A DNA stretch of 64,000 bases from Adhaeribacter aerolatus (GTDB taxonomy: Bacteria > Bacteroidota > Bacteroidia > Cytophagales > Hymenobacteraceae), in NCBI RefSeq assembly GCF_007991635.1, contig NZ_BJYS01000036.1:26159-90158 (forward strand). Reading direction: 5' to 3'. Positions 8,073-16,871 of this stretch are shown here, one piece after another (position 1 is the stretch's first letter; every line of letters begins with the position of its first letter). The notes below the pieces were generated by a model, which was not told the DNA's origin, did not search any database, and saw only the letters and a list, made by a program, of their open reading frames with translations. A program made the translations under genes and the position numbers.

Positions 8073-9554
8073 ATGTATAAAGTTTTTATTTACTTAGTTT
8101 GCTTCTTCCTCTTTTTCGGAGCCTTGCCTGCTTTGGGTCAGGTAAAACCGGAAATGCGCCTTTTTACGTTGGCGGAGGTGGTCCGGCAGGCCAAAGAAAA
8201 CTCGCCCAGTTACCGGTACACTTCAGTTTTGTTCGAGAACAAGCAATGGCAGTACAAATCTTTTAAAGCTAATTTCTTACCCCAGTTAAACCTAAACGGA
8301 TATTTACCGGAGTATAATAAAAATATTGTACCGGTATTGCAGCCAAACGGGAGCATAATTCCACAACCCAACCATAGCGCGGCTTCTGCTTTGGCTTTAT
8401 CGCTGGGGCAGGAGGTATGGTTTACCGGCGGCTATATTTCCATCAACAGTAATATTAACCGGTTCGATGATTTTATAGAAGGCAAGGAGCGAATTCCCCG
8501 GCGTTATACAGCAGTGCCGGCTACCATTACTTTTAATCAGCCGTTTTTTGGGTACCGGTGGCTAAAATGGGAGAATAAGGTGCAGCCCTTACGCTACGAA
8601 GAGGCTCGGCGCGATTACTGGGAACGCATGGAAGGCATTGCCGAAGAAGCCACGAGCCACTTCTTTAGTTTATTACTCAGCCAGATTAGTCTCCAGATTG
8701 CCGAAAAAAATGTCAGTACAAACGAAATATTGTATAAAAACGCGCAGGAACGGTTTAGTAAAGGCAGCATGCCCGAAAATGAGTTGCTGCAGATTGAGCT
8801 AAGTTTATTAAACTCGCGGCAAAACCTGGAGCAAACCACTTTGGATGTGGAAGGTAGTACCTTACGCCTAAAAATATACCTGGGCTTAACCGATGATGAA
8901 CCCATTATGTTGGTACCACCCTCGGAGATTCCGGAATTTGCGGTAGACGAGAAATTTGCCCTGGAGCAAGCCCATAAGTACCGGCAGCGCATAATTGGTT
9001 TTAAGCGCGAGTTACTGGAAGCCGAGATGAGCATGGCCCGGGCCAAAGGTGAGACCGGGGCTACGGCCAGCTTGTTTGCCTCTTTTGGCCTTACCCAGCA
9101 AGCCAAAAATATACCCGATGTTTACCAGCAACTCTCCGAACAGCAACGTTTGCGGATTGGTTTTAATATTCCGGTAATGGATTGGGGCCGTTCGGATGCG
9201 CGTTTGGGTACGGCCAAGGCCAACCAGGAACTCGTAAAAGCCAACGTAGAGCAGCAGCGGATTAACTTCGACCAGGATATTTATTTGAATGTAAAGCGCT
9301 TTAAGGTACTGCGCAACCAGATGGCGGTGGCCAAACGCACCGATGAAATAGCTGAAAAGCGCTACACCTTAACCAAGGAACGCTACCTGGACGGGCAAAT
9401 TGGCATTCTGGATTTAAACGTAGCTACCGAAGAAAGAGACAAGGCTACACGTAGTTATGTAAGCGCCCTCCGTAATTTCTGGATGGCTTATTATAACCTG
9501 CGGCAAATAACGTTGTACGATTTTGAGTTAAATAAACCAATAATAGCTGAGTAG
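8073..9554 (+). CDS. TolC-family outer membrane efflux protein
   Basis: A 493-residue outer-membrane channel subunit of the TolC family. A signal peptide is present (MYKVFIYLVCFFLFFGALPALGQ). The two OEP repeats give long alpha-helical segments rich in Glu, Gln, Arg and Leu, including a segment near residues 205-265 (NERFSKG-like QERFSKGSMPENELLQIELSL) and ERYLDGQIGILDLNVATEERD near the C-terminus. Such proteins form the periplasm-spanning duct for RND, ABC or MFS exporters. No pump or adaptor gene is adjacent, so its partner must be encoded elsewhere. Confidence 0.9.
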   Translation: MYKVFIYLVCFFLFFGALPALGQVKPEMRLFTLAEVVRQAKENSPSYRYTSVLFENKQWQYKSFKANFLPQLNLNGYLPEYNKNIVPVLQPNGSIIPQPNHSAASALALSLGQEVWFTGGYISINSNINRFDDFIEGKERIPRRYTAVPATITFNQPFFGYRWLKWENKVQPLRYEEARRDYWERMEGIAEEATSHFFSLLLSQISLQIAEKNVSTNEILYKNAQERFSKGSMPENELLQIELSLLNSRQNLEQTTLDVEGSTLRLKIYLGLTDDEPIMLVPPSEIPEFAVDEKFALEQAHKYRQRIIGFKRELLEAEMSMARAKGETGATASLFASFGLTQQAKNIPDVYQQLSEQQRLRIGFNIPVMDWGRSDARLGTAKANQELVKANVEQQRINFDQDIYLNVKRFKVLRNQMAVAKRTDEIAEKRYTLTKERYLDGQIGILDLNVATEERDKATRSYVSALRNFWMAYYNLRQITLYDFELNKPIIAE

Positions 9555-9698
9555 ATTAGCCTTTAATAAATTTTTACTCCCGGATAAAGGGTTCATTTTC
9601 AATACCTGACTAAAAATAAACAGCGAATGAGAAATTTTTTTGCAGTTGTAATTTTAGAAGAACTTAACAGAAAGACTACCGGGTAAATATTATCTTTC

Positions 9699-9706
9699 TA
9701 TATTTG
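9699..9706 (+). promoter_or_regulatory. Candidate -7 element for ompA, with a long leader
   Basis: TATATTTG matches TAnnTTTG. It is 267 nt upstream of the OmpA ATG, implying a long 5' leader within the 418-bp gene-free stretch 9555-9972. That leader is AT-rich and I see no defined riboswitch fold in it. Confidence 0.4.
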
Positions 9707-9972
9707 CGGCCATTAAAAGTAAAATAAGGAGGCAAATAAGTGCCGGAAAGTTTTTACAGAACGTAACTGTAAAGCCGGGTTTTAAAAATTAAAATAGAAA
9801 AGGCATAATATTATTAAATCTTACTGCTTTTTTACCCGTACATAAAAACCATAAAAGGAAATTGCTATATAAAGGCAACATTTTTTTGTAAACGGGGTAT
9901 ATACGCAAAACTTAATATTTATTATTTATAACTCTAATTAATTTTTTCAGTTTTCACACTAAACTACAAACT

Positions 9973-11484
9973 ATGAAGAAAGTTCTAAACAAAATGGTAG
10001 CAATGGCATTCTTGCTTAGTGCCTTTTTGGCTACCTCTGTCCAGGCACAAAATGCCGACAATAAATGGGCTGTATCAGGTTTTGCCAGCGTTTACCAATA
10101 CAAAGGTAACTTAGGTACAGAGTGGTTCGAATTCGGCCAGGGTCGTACGGGTGGCGGTTTAAGCATTTCCCGTTATTTAAGCCCTTCGTTTGACTTTGTG
10201 GCCCAATTCAGTGGCGCTCGCATCGACTACAACAACAACGTACAAGGTGGTGTTTATGCTGCCGGCCGACCAAGAAACATGTACTTCGACGGTGAAACGC
10301 GCAATATTATTGGCGCTTTCAAATTAAAGATGAACAATGGCAAGATTCTGAAAGAAGATGCCTTTATTCAGCCTTACCTGATGTTAGGTTACGGTGGTGC
10401 ATTTTCAGATGTATCTGGTAAAGGTGCGCACGGCTTGTTCGGCGAAAACCAGCCTGCTAACCGCGGTACCGACGGTGATTTAAGCCACGGTGTTGCCTTT
10501 GGCGCTGCCGGTATTGGTCTACGTATTACCGAAAGACTAGGTGCTTTTATCCAAACTGGCCAGATTTATACCTTCACCGACCAGTACGATGGTTTCAAAC
10601 GTGCTGGTGACAAACGTCCGGACCGTTTCTTACAGCACAACTTTGGTTTAACCTTTGCTTTGGGTAAACCAAAAGATACCGACATGGACGGTGTGCCTGA
10701 CAGAAAAGACAAATGCCCTGACACCCCATCTGGTGTAAAAGTTGATGAAAATGGTTGTCCGGTTGATACCGATAAAGACGGTGTGCCAGATTACCAGGAT
10801 AACTGCCCAGATGTAGCCGGTGTTGCTAACCTGAATGGTTGCCCAGATAAAGATGGTGACGGTGTAGCTGATGCTCAGGATCAGTGCCCAGACCAACCAG
10901 GTACTGCTGCTTTACAAGGCTGCCCAGATGCTGACGGCGACGGTGTTGCTGACCAAAACGACAAATGCCCAGGCACTCCAGCCGGAACCCAAGTAGATGC
11001 CACTGGTTGTCCGCTTGATGCTGATGCTGATGGTGTAGCTGATGCTGCTGATAAGTGCCCAGATACTCCTGCTGGTACCCAAGTAGATTCTACTGGTTGC
11101 CCACTGCGTAAACCAATCCCACGTGGTGTTGGTCGTGGAACCCTGAAAGATACTACTTACATCCAGTTCGAATTCGACAAAGCGGTATTAAGAAAAGTTT
11201 CTTTCAGAACTTTAGACCAAGTTGTTCGCTTCCTGAAAGCTAACCCTGAGTTTACTGTAAACGTTTCTGGTCACGCTGATGCAACTGGTACCGACGAATA
11301 CAACCAAGGCTTATCTGAAAGAAGAGCCGCCGCTGTAGCCCGTTACCTGACTGCCAGAGGCCGACTAGGCAAAGAACGTGTAACTACGGTAGGTTACGGT
11401 GAGTCCAGACCACGTGCCGACAACGAAACGGCTGAAGGTCGAGCGCTGAACCGAAGAGCACAAGTTGAACTCGTAGTTGAATAA
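9973..11484 (+). CDS. OmpA-family outer membrane protein with thrombospondin type 3 repeats
   Basis: A 503-residue envelope protein. A signal peptide ends near SVQAQ. An N-terminal beta-barrel-like domain (about residues 27-230) carries GGGLSISRYL and similar strands. Calcium-binding thrombospondin type 3 repeats follow (about 235-375), with repeated DxDxDGVxD...D.CPxTP units. The C-terminal OmpA domain (about 390-503) has FEFDKAVLR, NVSGHADATGTDEYN and the LSERRAAAVARYL peptidoglycan-binding helix. It would anchor the outer membrane to peptidoglycan. Codon choice is smoother and more T-ending than in its neighbours, consistent with high expression. It has a strong terminator of its own. Confidence 0.95.
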   Translation: MKKVLNKMVAMAFLLSAFLATSVQAQNADNKWAVSGFASVYQYKGNLGTEWFEFGQGRTGGGLSISRYLSPSFDFVAQFSGARIDYNNNVQGGVYAAGRPRNMYFDGETRNIIGAFKLKMNNGKILKEDAFIQPYLMLGYGGAFSDVSGKGAHGLFGENQPANRGTDGDLSHGVAFGAAGIGLRITERLGAFIQTGQIYTFTDQYDGFKRAGDKRPDRFLQHNFGLTFALGKPKDTDMDGVPDRKDKCPDTPSGVKVDENGCPVDTDKDGVPDYQDNCPDVAGVANLNGCPDKDGDGVADAQDQCPDQPGTAALQGCPDADGDGVADQNDKCPGTPAGTQVDATGCPLDADADGVADAADKCPDTPAGTQVDSTGCPLRKPIPRGVGRGTLKDTTYIQFEFDKAVLRKVSFRTLDQVVRFLKANPEFTVNVSGHADATGTDEYNQGLSERRAAAVARYLTARGRLGKERVTTVGYGESRPRADNETAEGRALNRRAQVELVVE

Positions 11485-11524
11485 CCTTAAAATTAATCCT
11501 GTAAAATATTAAGGATTAATACAG

Positions 11525-11560
11525 AAGAGCCGCCGGAGGATTCTCCGGCGGCTCTTTTTT
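11525..11560 (+). terminator. Strong intrinsic terminator of ompA
   Basis: A perfect 12-bp stem, GAGCCGCCGGAG / CTCCGGCGGCTC, has a GATT loop and extends by flanking AA/TT. A T6 run follows immediately, 40 nt after the stop. Confidence 0.93.
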
Positions 11561-12037
11561 ATTTTAATATTTGTTAAGGCAAAACAGAAGTAGCAGCTGT
11601 TCGTGTCCGTAGATGCGCCTTGTTTTTTTGCCGCTAATGCCTAAATAAAATATGGATGCATTGTAGGAAATGAGAAAGATTTAGACCATGCCAATACTAT
11701 GGCAAAACTGCTATCGTAAATATTGTTTAATAATTTAAGTTAGCGGCCAGAGGCCGGCAGGAAACCTTCACCGGCAATAGCGCTATATTATGTTACGCGC
11801 ACTAATAATTCTGTTTTGATGTAATTACATAGAGATGCACGCTCCTCGGTTTGTGCCCTTTTGAACCGGAAATAAAGCAGTTTATTAGCGCTATTTAGAA
11901 TTTGAAGGATTGCGGTCAGCAGCCGAAAAAGAAGAAACACGGGTGAGGACACCAGCGCAGGAAACGGATTAAAAATAAAATTTAGGGAAACGCAGATTTG
12001 TCGTAACCTGCTATCGAAGCTGTTAAATATTTAACAG

Positions 12038-12121
12038 GACTTTCGCAAAATTATCCAAAGTCCCCCTTTGGAGGGGGCAAGGGGGAGGATTTACAATGTT
12101 AAAAACCATTTTGCGAAAGTC
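12038..12121. repeat. 84-bp element with 14-bp terminal inverted repeats and a C5/G5 core
   Basis: GACTTTCGCAAAAT (12038-12051) and ATTTTGCGAAAGTC (12108-12121) are perfect 14-bp inverted repeats. They enclose a core with CCCCC TTTGGA GGGGG followed by a second G5 run. It resembles a small non-autonomous palindromic element (MITE- or REP-like). No clear target-site duplication is visible. It encodes nothing. Confidence 0.6.
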
Positions 12122-12160
12122 TTATTTAAACTAAAAGCAAGAATGGTCGGCATTGGTGGT

Positions 12161-12223
12161 GTTATCACCGCCAATCTTAAAGCTCTTGCCCGGCTAATTG
12201 CCGGTGAAAACAAACGGCAAGGG
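12161..12223 (+). repeat. Copy A of an unrecognised 63-bp sequence shared with 56650-56712
   Basis: This segment aligns without gaps to 56650-56712, with about 43 of 63 positions identical by hand count, mostly transition differences. Both copies start GTTATCA and share TGCC/GCC, GGTGA.AAC and a final GGG. Each lies in gene-free DNA. Both would translate in the same frame to VI-A----A-RL--G-N---G, so it may be a decayed coding fragment or a structured repeat. Confidence 0.4.
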
Positions 12224-12478
12224 CTACTGACGAGCTAATTCTTAAAATGCGAAACGGCTTCTTCTTAAATTAGACGGTATTTAAGGTTTCTAGCAAATAA
12301 GAGCCCCTGAAAATATCAGCAAAAAAAAATTGCCGGAAGAAGGTAGGGGTAAGTGTCAGAAAGGACAAATATCCTTAATATGGAAAGCTTGTAAGCTACC
12401 AAATTATAGGAAATAAAGTACGAAAAGGAATAAAGTTAAATTTAACCGTACTGTTTGCGATAACAAAAGGTAATTTAG

Positions 12479-13405
12479 TTAAGCTACCTGTGAAGCTAGT
12501 AAATACAATACCGCCATCCGAATAGCAACGCCGTTTTCTACCTGGTTCAGAATAATAGAATGTTGGGAGTCGGCGGCATCGCTGCTGAGTTCCACACCCC
12601 GGTTAATGGGGCCCGGGTGCATGATGGTTATTTCTTTATCCAGGCTGTCGAGTAATTTTTTGTCGATGCCATAATATAAGGTGTATTCCCGGAGCGAAGG
12701 AAAATATTTCATTTGCTGCCGCTCCAACTGTATACGCAAAACATTGGCCACATCGCACCAGGCCAGGGCTTTCCTGACATCCAGTTCTACCTTTACCCCC
12801 AGTTCCGAAATATAGCGCGGCAGCAAAGTAATCGGACCGCAAACCATTACTTCGGCCCCTAATTTCTTTAAAGCAAAAATATTAGACAGGGCAACCCGCG
12901 AGTGCAGAATATCGCCAATAATGGCTACTTTTTTGCCGGCTACTTCGCCGTACTTTTCACGGATAGAGAAAGAATCGAGCAGCGCCTGGGTGGGATGTTC
13001 GTGGGTGCCGTCGCCGGCATTTACAATATTGGCTTTAATGTGGCGTGATAGAAAATGCGGAGCACCGGCACTGGCATGGCGCATCACAATCATATCTACC
13101 TTCATGGCCAATATATTATTAACCGTATCCAGCAAAGTTTCACCTTTTTTTACGGAACTGCCACTCGCCGAAAAGTTAATAACATCGGCCGATAATCTTT
13201 TCTCGGCCAGCTCAAAAGAAAGCCGGGTGCGGGTAGAGTTTTCGAAAAATACGTTGGCAATGGTAATATCGCGCAGCGAAGGTACTTTCTTAATGGTCCG
13301 GCTGAGTACTTCTTTAAAGTTGTCGGCCGTTTCAAATATTAAGGAAATATCGGCCGGGGTTAGATCTTTAATTCCGAGTAAATGCCGGACACTTAATTGT
13401 TGCAT
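12479..13405 (-). CDS. pyrB: Aspartate carbamoyltransferase catalytic subunit
   Basis: Condenses carbamoyl phosphate with L-aspartate to N-carbamoyl-aspartate, the second step of de novo pyrimidine synthesis. The 308-residue sequence has the carbamoyl-phosphate motif STRTRLSFELA, the HPTQALLD motif, DILHSRVALSN and the C-terminal HPGPINRGVEL. Its length is normal for the class. The ATG is 2 nt downstream of the pyrR stop, so the two form a tight operon in the order pyrR-pyrB. No regulatory pyrI gene is next to it. Confidence 0.97.
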   Translation of the reverse strand: MQQLSVRHLLGIKDLTPADISLIFETADNFKEVLSRTIKKVPSLRDITIANVFFENSTRTRLSFELAEKRLSADVINFSASGSSVKKGETLLDTVNNILAMKVDMIVMRHASAGAPHFLSRHIKANIVNAGDGTHEHPTQALLDSFSIREKYGEVAGKKVAIIGDILHSRVALSNIFALKKLGAEVMVCGPITLLPRYISELGVKVELDVRKALAWCDVANVLRIQLERQQMKYFPSLREYTLYYGIDKKLLDSLDKEITIMHPGPINRGVELSSDAADSQHSIILNQVENGVAIRMAVLYLLASQVA

Positions 13406-13407
13406 GC

Positions 13408-13959
13408 TTACAATTCTTCGTTTTTAGTAATAAGCCAGACGTTATCTTCTGCCTTTTCCGGACTTTTCCATTCCACCAGTACTTTTTCGGAAGGCAGTGA
13501 GTTTACATATTTGCCCACGTACATGGCCTCGATGGGTAAATGACGGGTATACCGCCGATCGATTAACACCAGCAATTCTACCTTAGCCGGACGGCCGTAA
13601 GCTATCATGGCATCCAGTGCCGCCCGCACCGAGCGGCCCGTGTATAAAACATCATCTACCAGAATTACCTTCTGGTTTTCGATGTGGAAATTAATTTTAG
13701 TAGCATTGGCCGTTATCGGGCTTTCGCGCCGCCTAAAATCATCGCGGTGGAAAGTAATATCTAACTGGCCGGTCCGGGCGGGGAACCCCAATATTTGCTG
13801 TAGTTTTTGCGTTAAACGCTCGGCCAGGTAAATGCCGCGGGGCTGCAGACCCAGAATAACAGATTCAGAAAAGTCTACATGGTTTTCGATGAGCTGGTGG
13901 GCCAGCCGCTGGAGCATAATGTCCAACAATTGATCGCTTACGATAAGTCTTTTCTGCAT
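13408..13959 (-). CDS. pyrR: Bifunctional pyrimidine regulator / uracil phosphoribosyltransferase PyrR
   Basis: A PRPP-dependent uracil phosphoribosyltransferase and, in Gram-positives, an RNA-binding attenuator of pyr operons. It has 183 residues when started at the ATG 13957-13959 (MQKRLIVSDQL). The PRPP loop VILVDDVLYTGRSVRAAL and the PyrR-type VLIDRRYTRHLPI are present. An in-frame TTG at 13975-13977 is unlikely as the start because it lies inside the promoter -7 element. It lies directly upstream of pyrB. I see no obvious attenuator hairpin, so RNA-based regulation here is unproven. Confidence 0.94.
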   Translation of the reverse strand: MQKRLIVSDQLLDIMLQRLAHQLIENHVDFSESVILGLQPRGIYLAERLTQKLQQILGFPARTGQLDITFHRDDFRRRESPITANATKINFHIENQKVILVDDVLYTGRSVRAALDAMIAYGRPAKVELLVLIDRRYTRHLPIEAMYVGKYVNSLPSEKVLVEWKSPEKAEDNVWLITKNEEL

Positions 13960-13974
13960 GGCGGTATTCTTGCG

Positions 13975-14004
13975 CAAATATAAATATTAGATAGCAGGGG
14001 CAAA
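13975..14004 (-). promoter_or_regulatory. pyrR-pyrB promoter (TTTG-N18-TATATTTG)
   Basis: On the minus strand TTTG (14001-14004) is followed after exactly 18 nt by TATATTTG (13975-13982). This matches the Bacteroidota -33/-7 consensus. The -7 ends 15 nt before the chosen PyrR ATG. Confidence 0.75.
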
Positions 14005-14186
14005 ATTTAAATTCAAAATTAACCGAATCCGGATTGATTAAACGCGCTGCTTTTAACTAATCTGTTGCTAAGGTCGGGCAAATATTGCCCCCAGAAATAT
14101 TCATTCGGTATAATATAACTACTTGTACCGTATACTGTTCCTGTAATCTATTATCCTAAATATGGTTATGAAACCAAGGACAAGAT

Positions 14187-15755
14187 TTAAAACGATACTT
14201 TGTTCAGGAAAAAAACTTCGCGGGCGGCGCTTTTAGGAGGTTTTATGCGCCCAAAACCAAAAGCTAAGAAATGCGGACCGTACCAATGCACAAAACCAGC
14301 GTCTTCTACCGAGGTAACTTTTTCCTGGGGATTATTGCCGGCCAGCGGCACCGATAAATCGTTGGCCGAAGTGCTGTCGCGGGTAAAAACTTTGTAGCGG
14401 ATTTCTTCTTCGTGCAGATAAGCCATGGCTATCTGTTCGCCGGTAAAAGCAAAGTAGGTGGTTTGCCCCAAATTATTGCGAACTACATCTTTTAAAACAA
14501 AGCTGTTGTCCCAGAGTAATTTTCCGTTTTTATCAAAAGCACACAGTACCGCGTGCGAGTACCGGTATTCGCTGGCATCCGGGGTATTTCGGCCATAAGC
14601 GTTGGGGTACGGAAAGTAGCGGTCGAAGCCATAAATGCGGCTGTAGTAACCCGGCCAGCGGTACAAATTATTGCTGCCGCCCTGGGGCTGAAAAACTTCG
14701 GAAAATAAATAATAAACGCCGTCCTGTTGCACCAGATTGTGAAAAAGCAAGCGGTACCGGTGGCGTAAGTCTTTATCCTGACTCTTAAAGCGTTCGGCTT
14801 TTTGGTAAACTTTGCGGTGGGCGCGTTTACTCAGAAAATCGAAAAAGTGCTTGGTCTGAATAAAATCGATGTACCGGAGCGAATCGGGAGTGGTTAAAGC
14901 ACTTGAAAAAAAGCCCTGGGCGTAGCGGGTATCGCGGTGGCTATAAGTACCAATTACCAATTTTTGCAGGCTGTCGCCGGGCGTTAGCTGCGCCGAAACC
15001 AGGTTGCGGCCAAATGGCGGTTGTAACAAAGTATTGCTGTATAAATTGCCGGCCGGGGTAAAGCGTTTTACCTGCAGCCGGCCTTTTATACCGTTGGTCT
15101 CCGATAAAATAAATTCGGCCCGGTTAGCCAGCGTATCCATGTGAAACTCTTCCAACGCATTTTCCTGGTCGTACAAAGCCGGTATGGTTTTAATATCTTT
15201 GGTCGCTTCGTTTATATGAATAACCAGCGAGTTGCGCGAACTATGGGCTGATATAAAGTAGTTGCCGTTTAGTACCTGAAAATGGTCCAGCTTAATATCG
15301 GCGTCTAAATCTTCCTGTTTTTTTAAATTAAAATTAGTTTTTTGGTGGGCACCGGTTTTAAGATTCATCTTCAGGATGAAAAACTTCCGCGGCACATTTT
15401 CGAGATACAACAGGTAAATGGAATTACCGCTGGCGTAAAACTGGTGAAAGTCGGGTTGGTCTTCCAGCTCCAGGTCGCTGGTCCAGAGAAGTTTCAGGCC
15501 CTTGGAATACCGCTGAAAAGAATGCTTTTCTTTAAAAGAACCAAAATTGGGTTGCTTGTAAACCAAAATGGTACTATCGGGTAGCGGAAAAACATGAATA
15601 TTTTTTTCGAAAGATTTTTCTTCTAACTCCAAGCGTACCGATTGGTCTGGTTCCTGGTTTGGTCCCTCAGTCTCCTGCCCCCAACTGATATAAGGCAGCA
15701 GGAACCCCATAAAGGCAATAGCAGCGGCTAGTTTTTTTAAAGCTAATCTTATCAT
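14187..15755 (-). CDS. Secreted protein of unknown function
   Basis: I do not recognise a family. The 522-residue product has a signal peptide (AIAFMGFLLPYISWGQ). The mature part has many alternating hydrophobic/polar strands with phrases such as NSIYLLYLENV, GVYYLFSEVF and EQIAMAYLHEEE, suggesting an all-beta, possibly propeller-like fold without clean WD or Kelch signatures. There is no lipobox or sorting tail that I can identify. It stands alone between pyrR (209 nt downstream of its stop) and the EVE gene. Confidence 0.7.
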   Translation of the reverse strand: MIRLALKKLAAAIAFMGFLLPYISWGQETEGPNQEPDQSVRLELEEKSFEKNIHVFPLPDSTILVYKQPNFGSFKEKHSFQRYSKGLKLLWTSDLELEDQPDFHQFYASGNSIYLLYLENVPRKFFILKMNLKTGAHQKTNFNLKKQEDLDADIKLDHFQVLNGNYFISAHSSRNSLVIHINEATKDIKTIPALYDQENALEEFHMDTLANRAEFILSETNGIKGRLQVKRFTPAGNLYSNTLLQPPFGRNLVSAQLTPGDSLQKLVIGTYSHRDTRYAQGFFSSALTTPDSLRYIDFIQTKHFFDFLSKRAHRKVYQKAERFKSQDKDLRHRYRLLFHNLVQQDGVYYLFSEVFQPQGGSNNLYRWPGYYSRIYGFDRYFPYPNAYGRNTPDASEYRYSHAVLCAFDKNGKLLWDNSFVLKDVVRNNLGQTTYFAFTGEQIAMAYLHEEEIRYKVFTRDSTSANDLSVPLAGNNPQEKVTSVEDAGFVHWYGPHFLAFGFGRIKPPKSAAREVFFLNKVSF

Positions 15756-15813
15756 ACCAGGGCCTGAAATTTACAGGAAACAAGAAACCGGGAGTTATTT
15801 ATCTAATAAACGT

Positions 15814-16218
15814 TTAGTTGCTCATTCCCAGTATTAAGTCAAATTCTTCTGGTTTTAACGGCATTACCGATAACCGGGATTGCTTTAGCAAAGAGATATT
15901 TTCCAGACGCGAATCTTTTTTTATCTGGTCCAGGGTAACCTCTTTTTTTAAACTGGTTTCGGGTGCCAAATCCACGGCTACCCAGCGGGCATCGTCGGTG
16001 GTGCTATCGGGGTAAGCTTCCTGTGCCACCCGGGCTATTCCTACTACGGCTTTTTCCGAAACGCTGTGGTAAAAAAGTACTAAATCGTCTTTTTTCATTT
16101 GGCCTAAATTGTTGCGGGCCTGATAATTCCGGACCCCGGTCCAGGCAGTATTACCGTCTTTTACTAAATCGGCCCACGAGTAGGCCTCCGGTTCTGATTT
16201 AACTAACCAGTATTGCAT
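15814..16218 (-). CDS. EVE domain-containing protein
   Basis: A 134-residue single EVE domain, a PUA-like fold related to YTH that is thought to recognise modified bases in nucleic acids. Family features are the opening MQYWLVKSEPEAYSWADL, WTGVRNYQARNNL and DLVLFYHS near residue 48, and AVVGIARV. The length is that of stand-alone EVE proteins (about 130-150). Stand-alone EVE genes are often unlinked to defence loci, and none is visible here. It follows the gene at 16278 after 59 nt. Confidence 0.93.
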   Translation of the reverse strand: MQYWLVKSEPEAYSWADLVKDGNTAWTGVRNYQARNNLGQMKKDDLVLFYHSVSEKAVVGIARVAQEAYPDSTTDDARWVAVDLAPETSLKKEVTLDQIKKDSRLENISLLKQSRLSVMPLKPEEFDLILGMSN

Positions 16219-16277
16219 GTTTTAAATAAATCTCTAAGTAAAAATTAATTTTTAAACGGTGGCAAATATGCCGATAA

Positions 16278-16682
16278 TCAGGGAGCTTTGGTAGGTACTT
16301 TTTTAATTTTAAGTAAATCGGGGGCTAACGAAATTATTTGTAAGTCGAAGCCTTCGGGTTGCTCGGCCGCAAAACGGATGCGTAATACGTCGTCTTTAAC
16401 TTTTTTCCAGCGGCCCGGGTGCTCTTCCAGGCCATCGGTGGGCGCAATAGTAAAAAGCCGGAAAGTGCCGTCGGCGCTTAAACTAAAACCGGTACGGCCC
16501 CGCGAAGGCGGAAAAGCGTAAGTATTGGGCCGGTAAACTTCTACCTCCGCGCTGTCTTCTTCCACGGCGTGTAACCAGGTTTTATCGTAAAACGGATCTA
16601 ACGCTTCGGGCGCCTGCCGGCAGGTAGTACCCATTAAGCAAAATAAAGTTAAAACTAAGCCCGAGATATATTTAGTGTGCAT
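16278..16682 (-). CDS. Small secreted protein, possible lipoprotein
   Basis: A 134-residue protein of no recognised family. The N-terminus is a short charged start and a hydrophobic segment ending LMGTTC near residue 21, a weak lipobox because the -3 position is Gly. The mature part includes GRTGFSLSADGTFRLF and HPGRWKK, typical of small beta-rich domains of the lipocalin-like type, but this is only a resemblance. It lies upstream of the EVE gene on the same strand. Confidence 0.65.
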   Translation of the reverse strand: MHTKYISGLVLTLFCLMGTTCRQAPEALDPFYDKTWLHAVEEDSAEVEVYRPNTYAFPPSRGRTGFSLSADGTFRLFTIAPTDGLEEHPGRWKKVKDDVLRIRFAAEQPEGFDLQIISLAPDLLKIKKVPTKAP

Positions 16683-16841
16683 GAAACGTAAAAAGTATAA
16701 CTGGTTTAAGTTAACTTCTGTTGCTAATATACAATTATAATAAAGTAATTTAAATTTTATTCAGGCGGCAGGTGCGGCGCTTACTTGGGCCGGAAAGCCT
16801 TGGTTAACCTAACAAGCATAAGCGAGTAAGCCAGAATTGCC

Positions 16842-16849
16842 TATATTTG
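16842..16849 (+). promoter_or_regulatory. Candidate -7 element for the PolX-GT9 operon
   Basis: TATATTTG, 23 nt upstream of the TTG start of the PolX-like gene, matches TAnnTTTG. The -33 region lacks TTTG at the expected distance. Confidence 0.45.
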
Positions 16850-16871
16850 TAGAAAGATTTAAGCTGCATCC

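Larger units (their letters stand above)
11561..12478. other. Gene-free stretch of about 0.9 kb between ompA and pyrB
   Basis: No convincing gene is visible on either strand, and stops are frequent in all frames. It contains the 84-bp inverted-repeat element (12038-12121) and a 63-bp sequence related to one at 56650. It could be a decayed locus or repeat-accumulating spacer. It lies beyond the pyrB stop, so it is 3' of both flanking genes. Confidence 0.6.

Noticed and set aside
10660..11105. Tandem DNA repetition in ompA considered as a CRISPR or minisatellite
   Set aside because: It encodes thrombospondin type 3 calcium-binding repeats in frame. There are no constant spacers and no cas genes.
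12143..12238. A 31-codon ATG frame within copy A of the 63-bp element
   Set aside because: It is too short and unsupported; copy B has no matching start codon, so I report the shared sequence as a repeat and not as a gene.
12921..13427. A 168-codon open frame on the plus strand over pyrB
   Set aside because: It is fully antisense to a well-conserved aspartate carbamoyltransferase and shows no family motifs.
15814..16218. EVE protein considered as part of a defence island (modification-dependent restriction)
   Set aside because: There is no McrB-like ATPase or endonuclease near it. Single-domain EVE proteins are common housekeeping-type genes.
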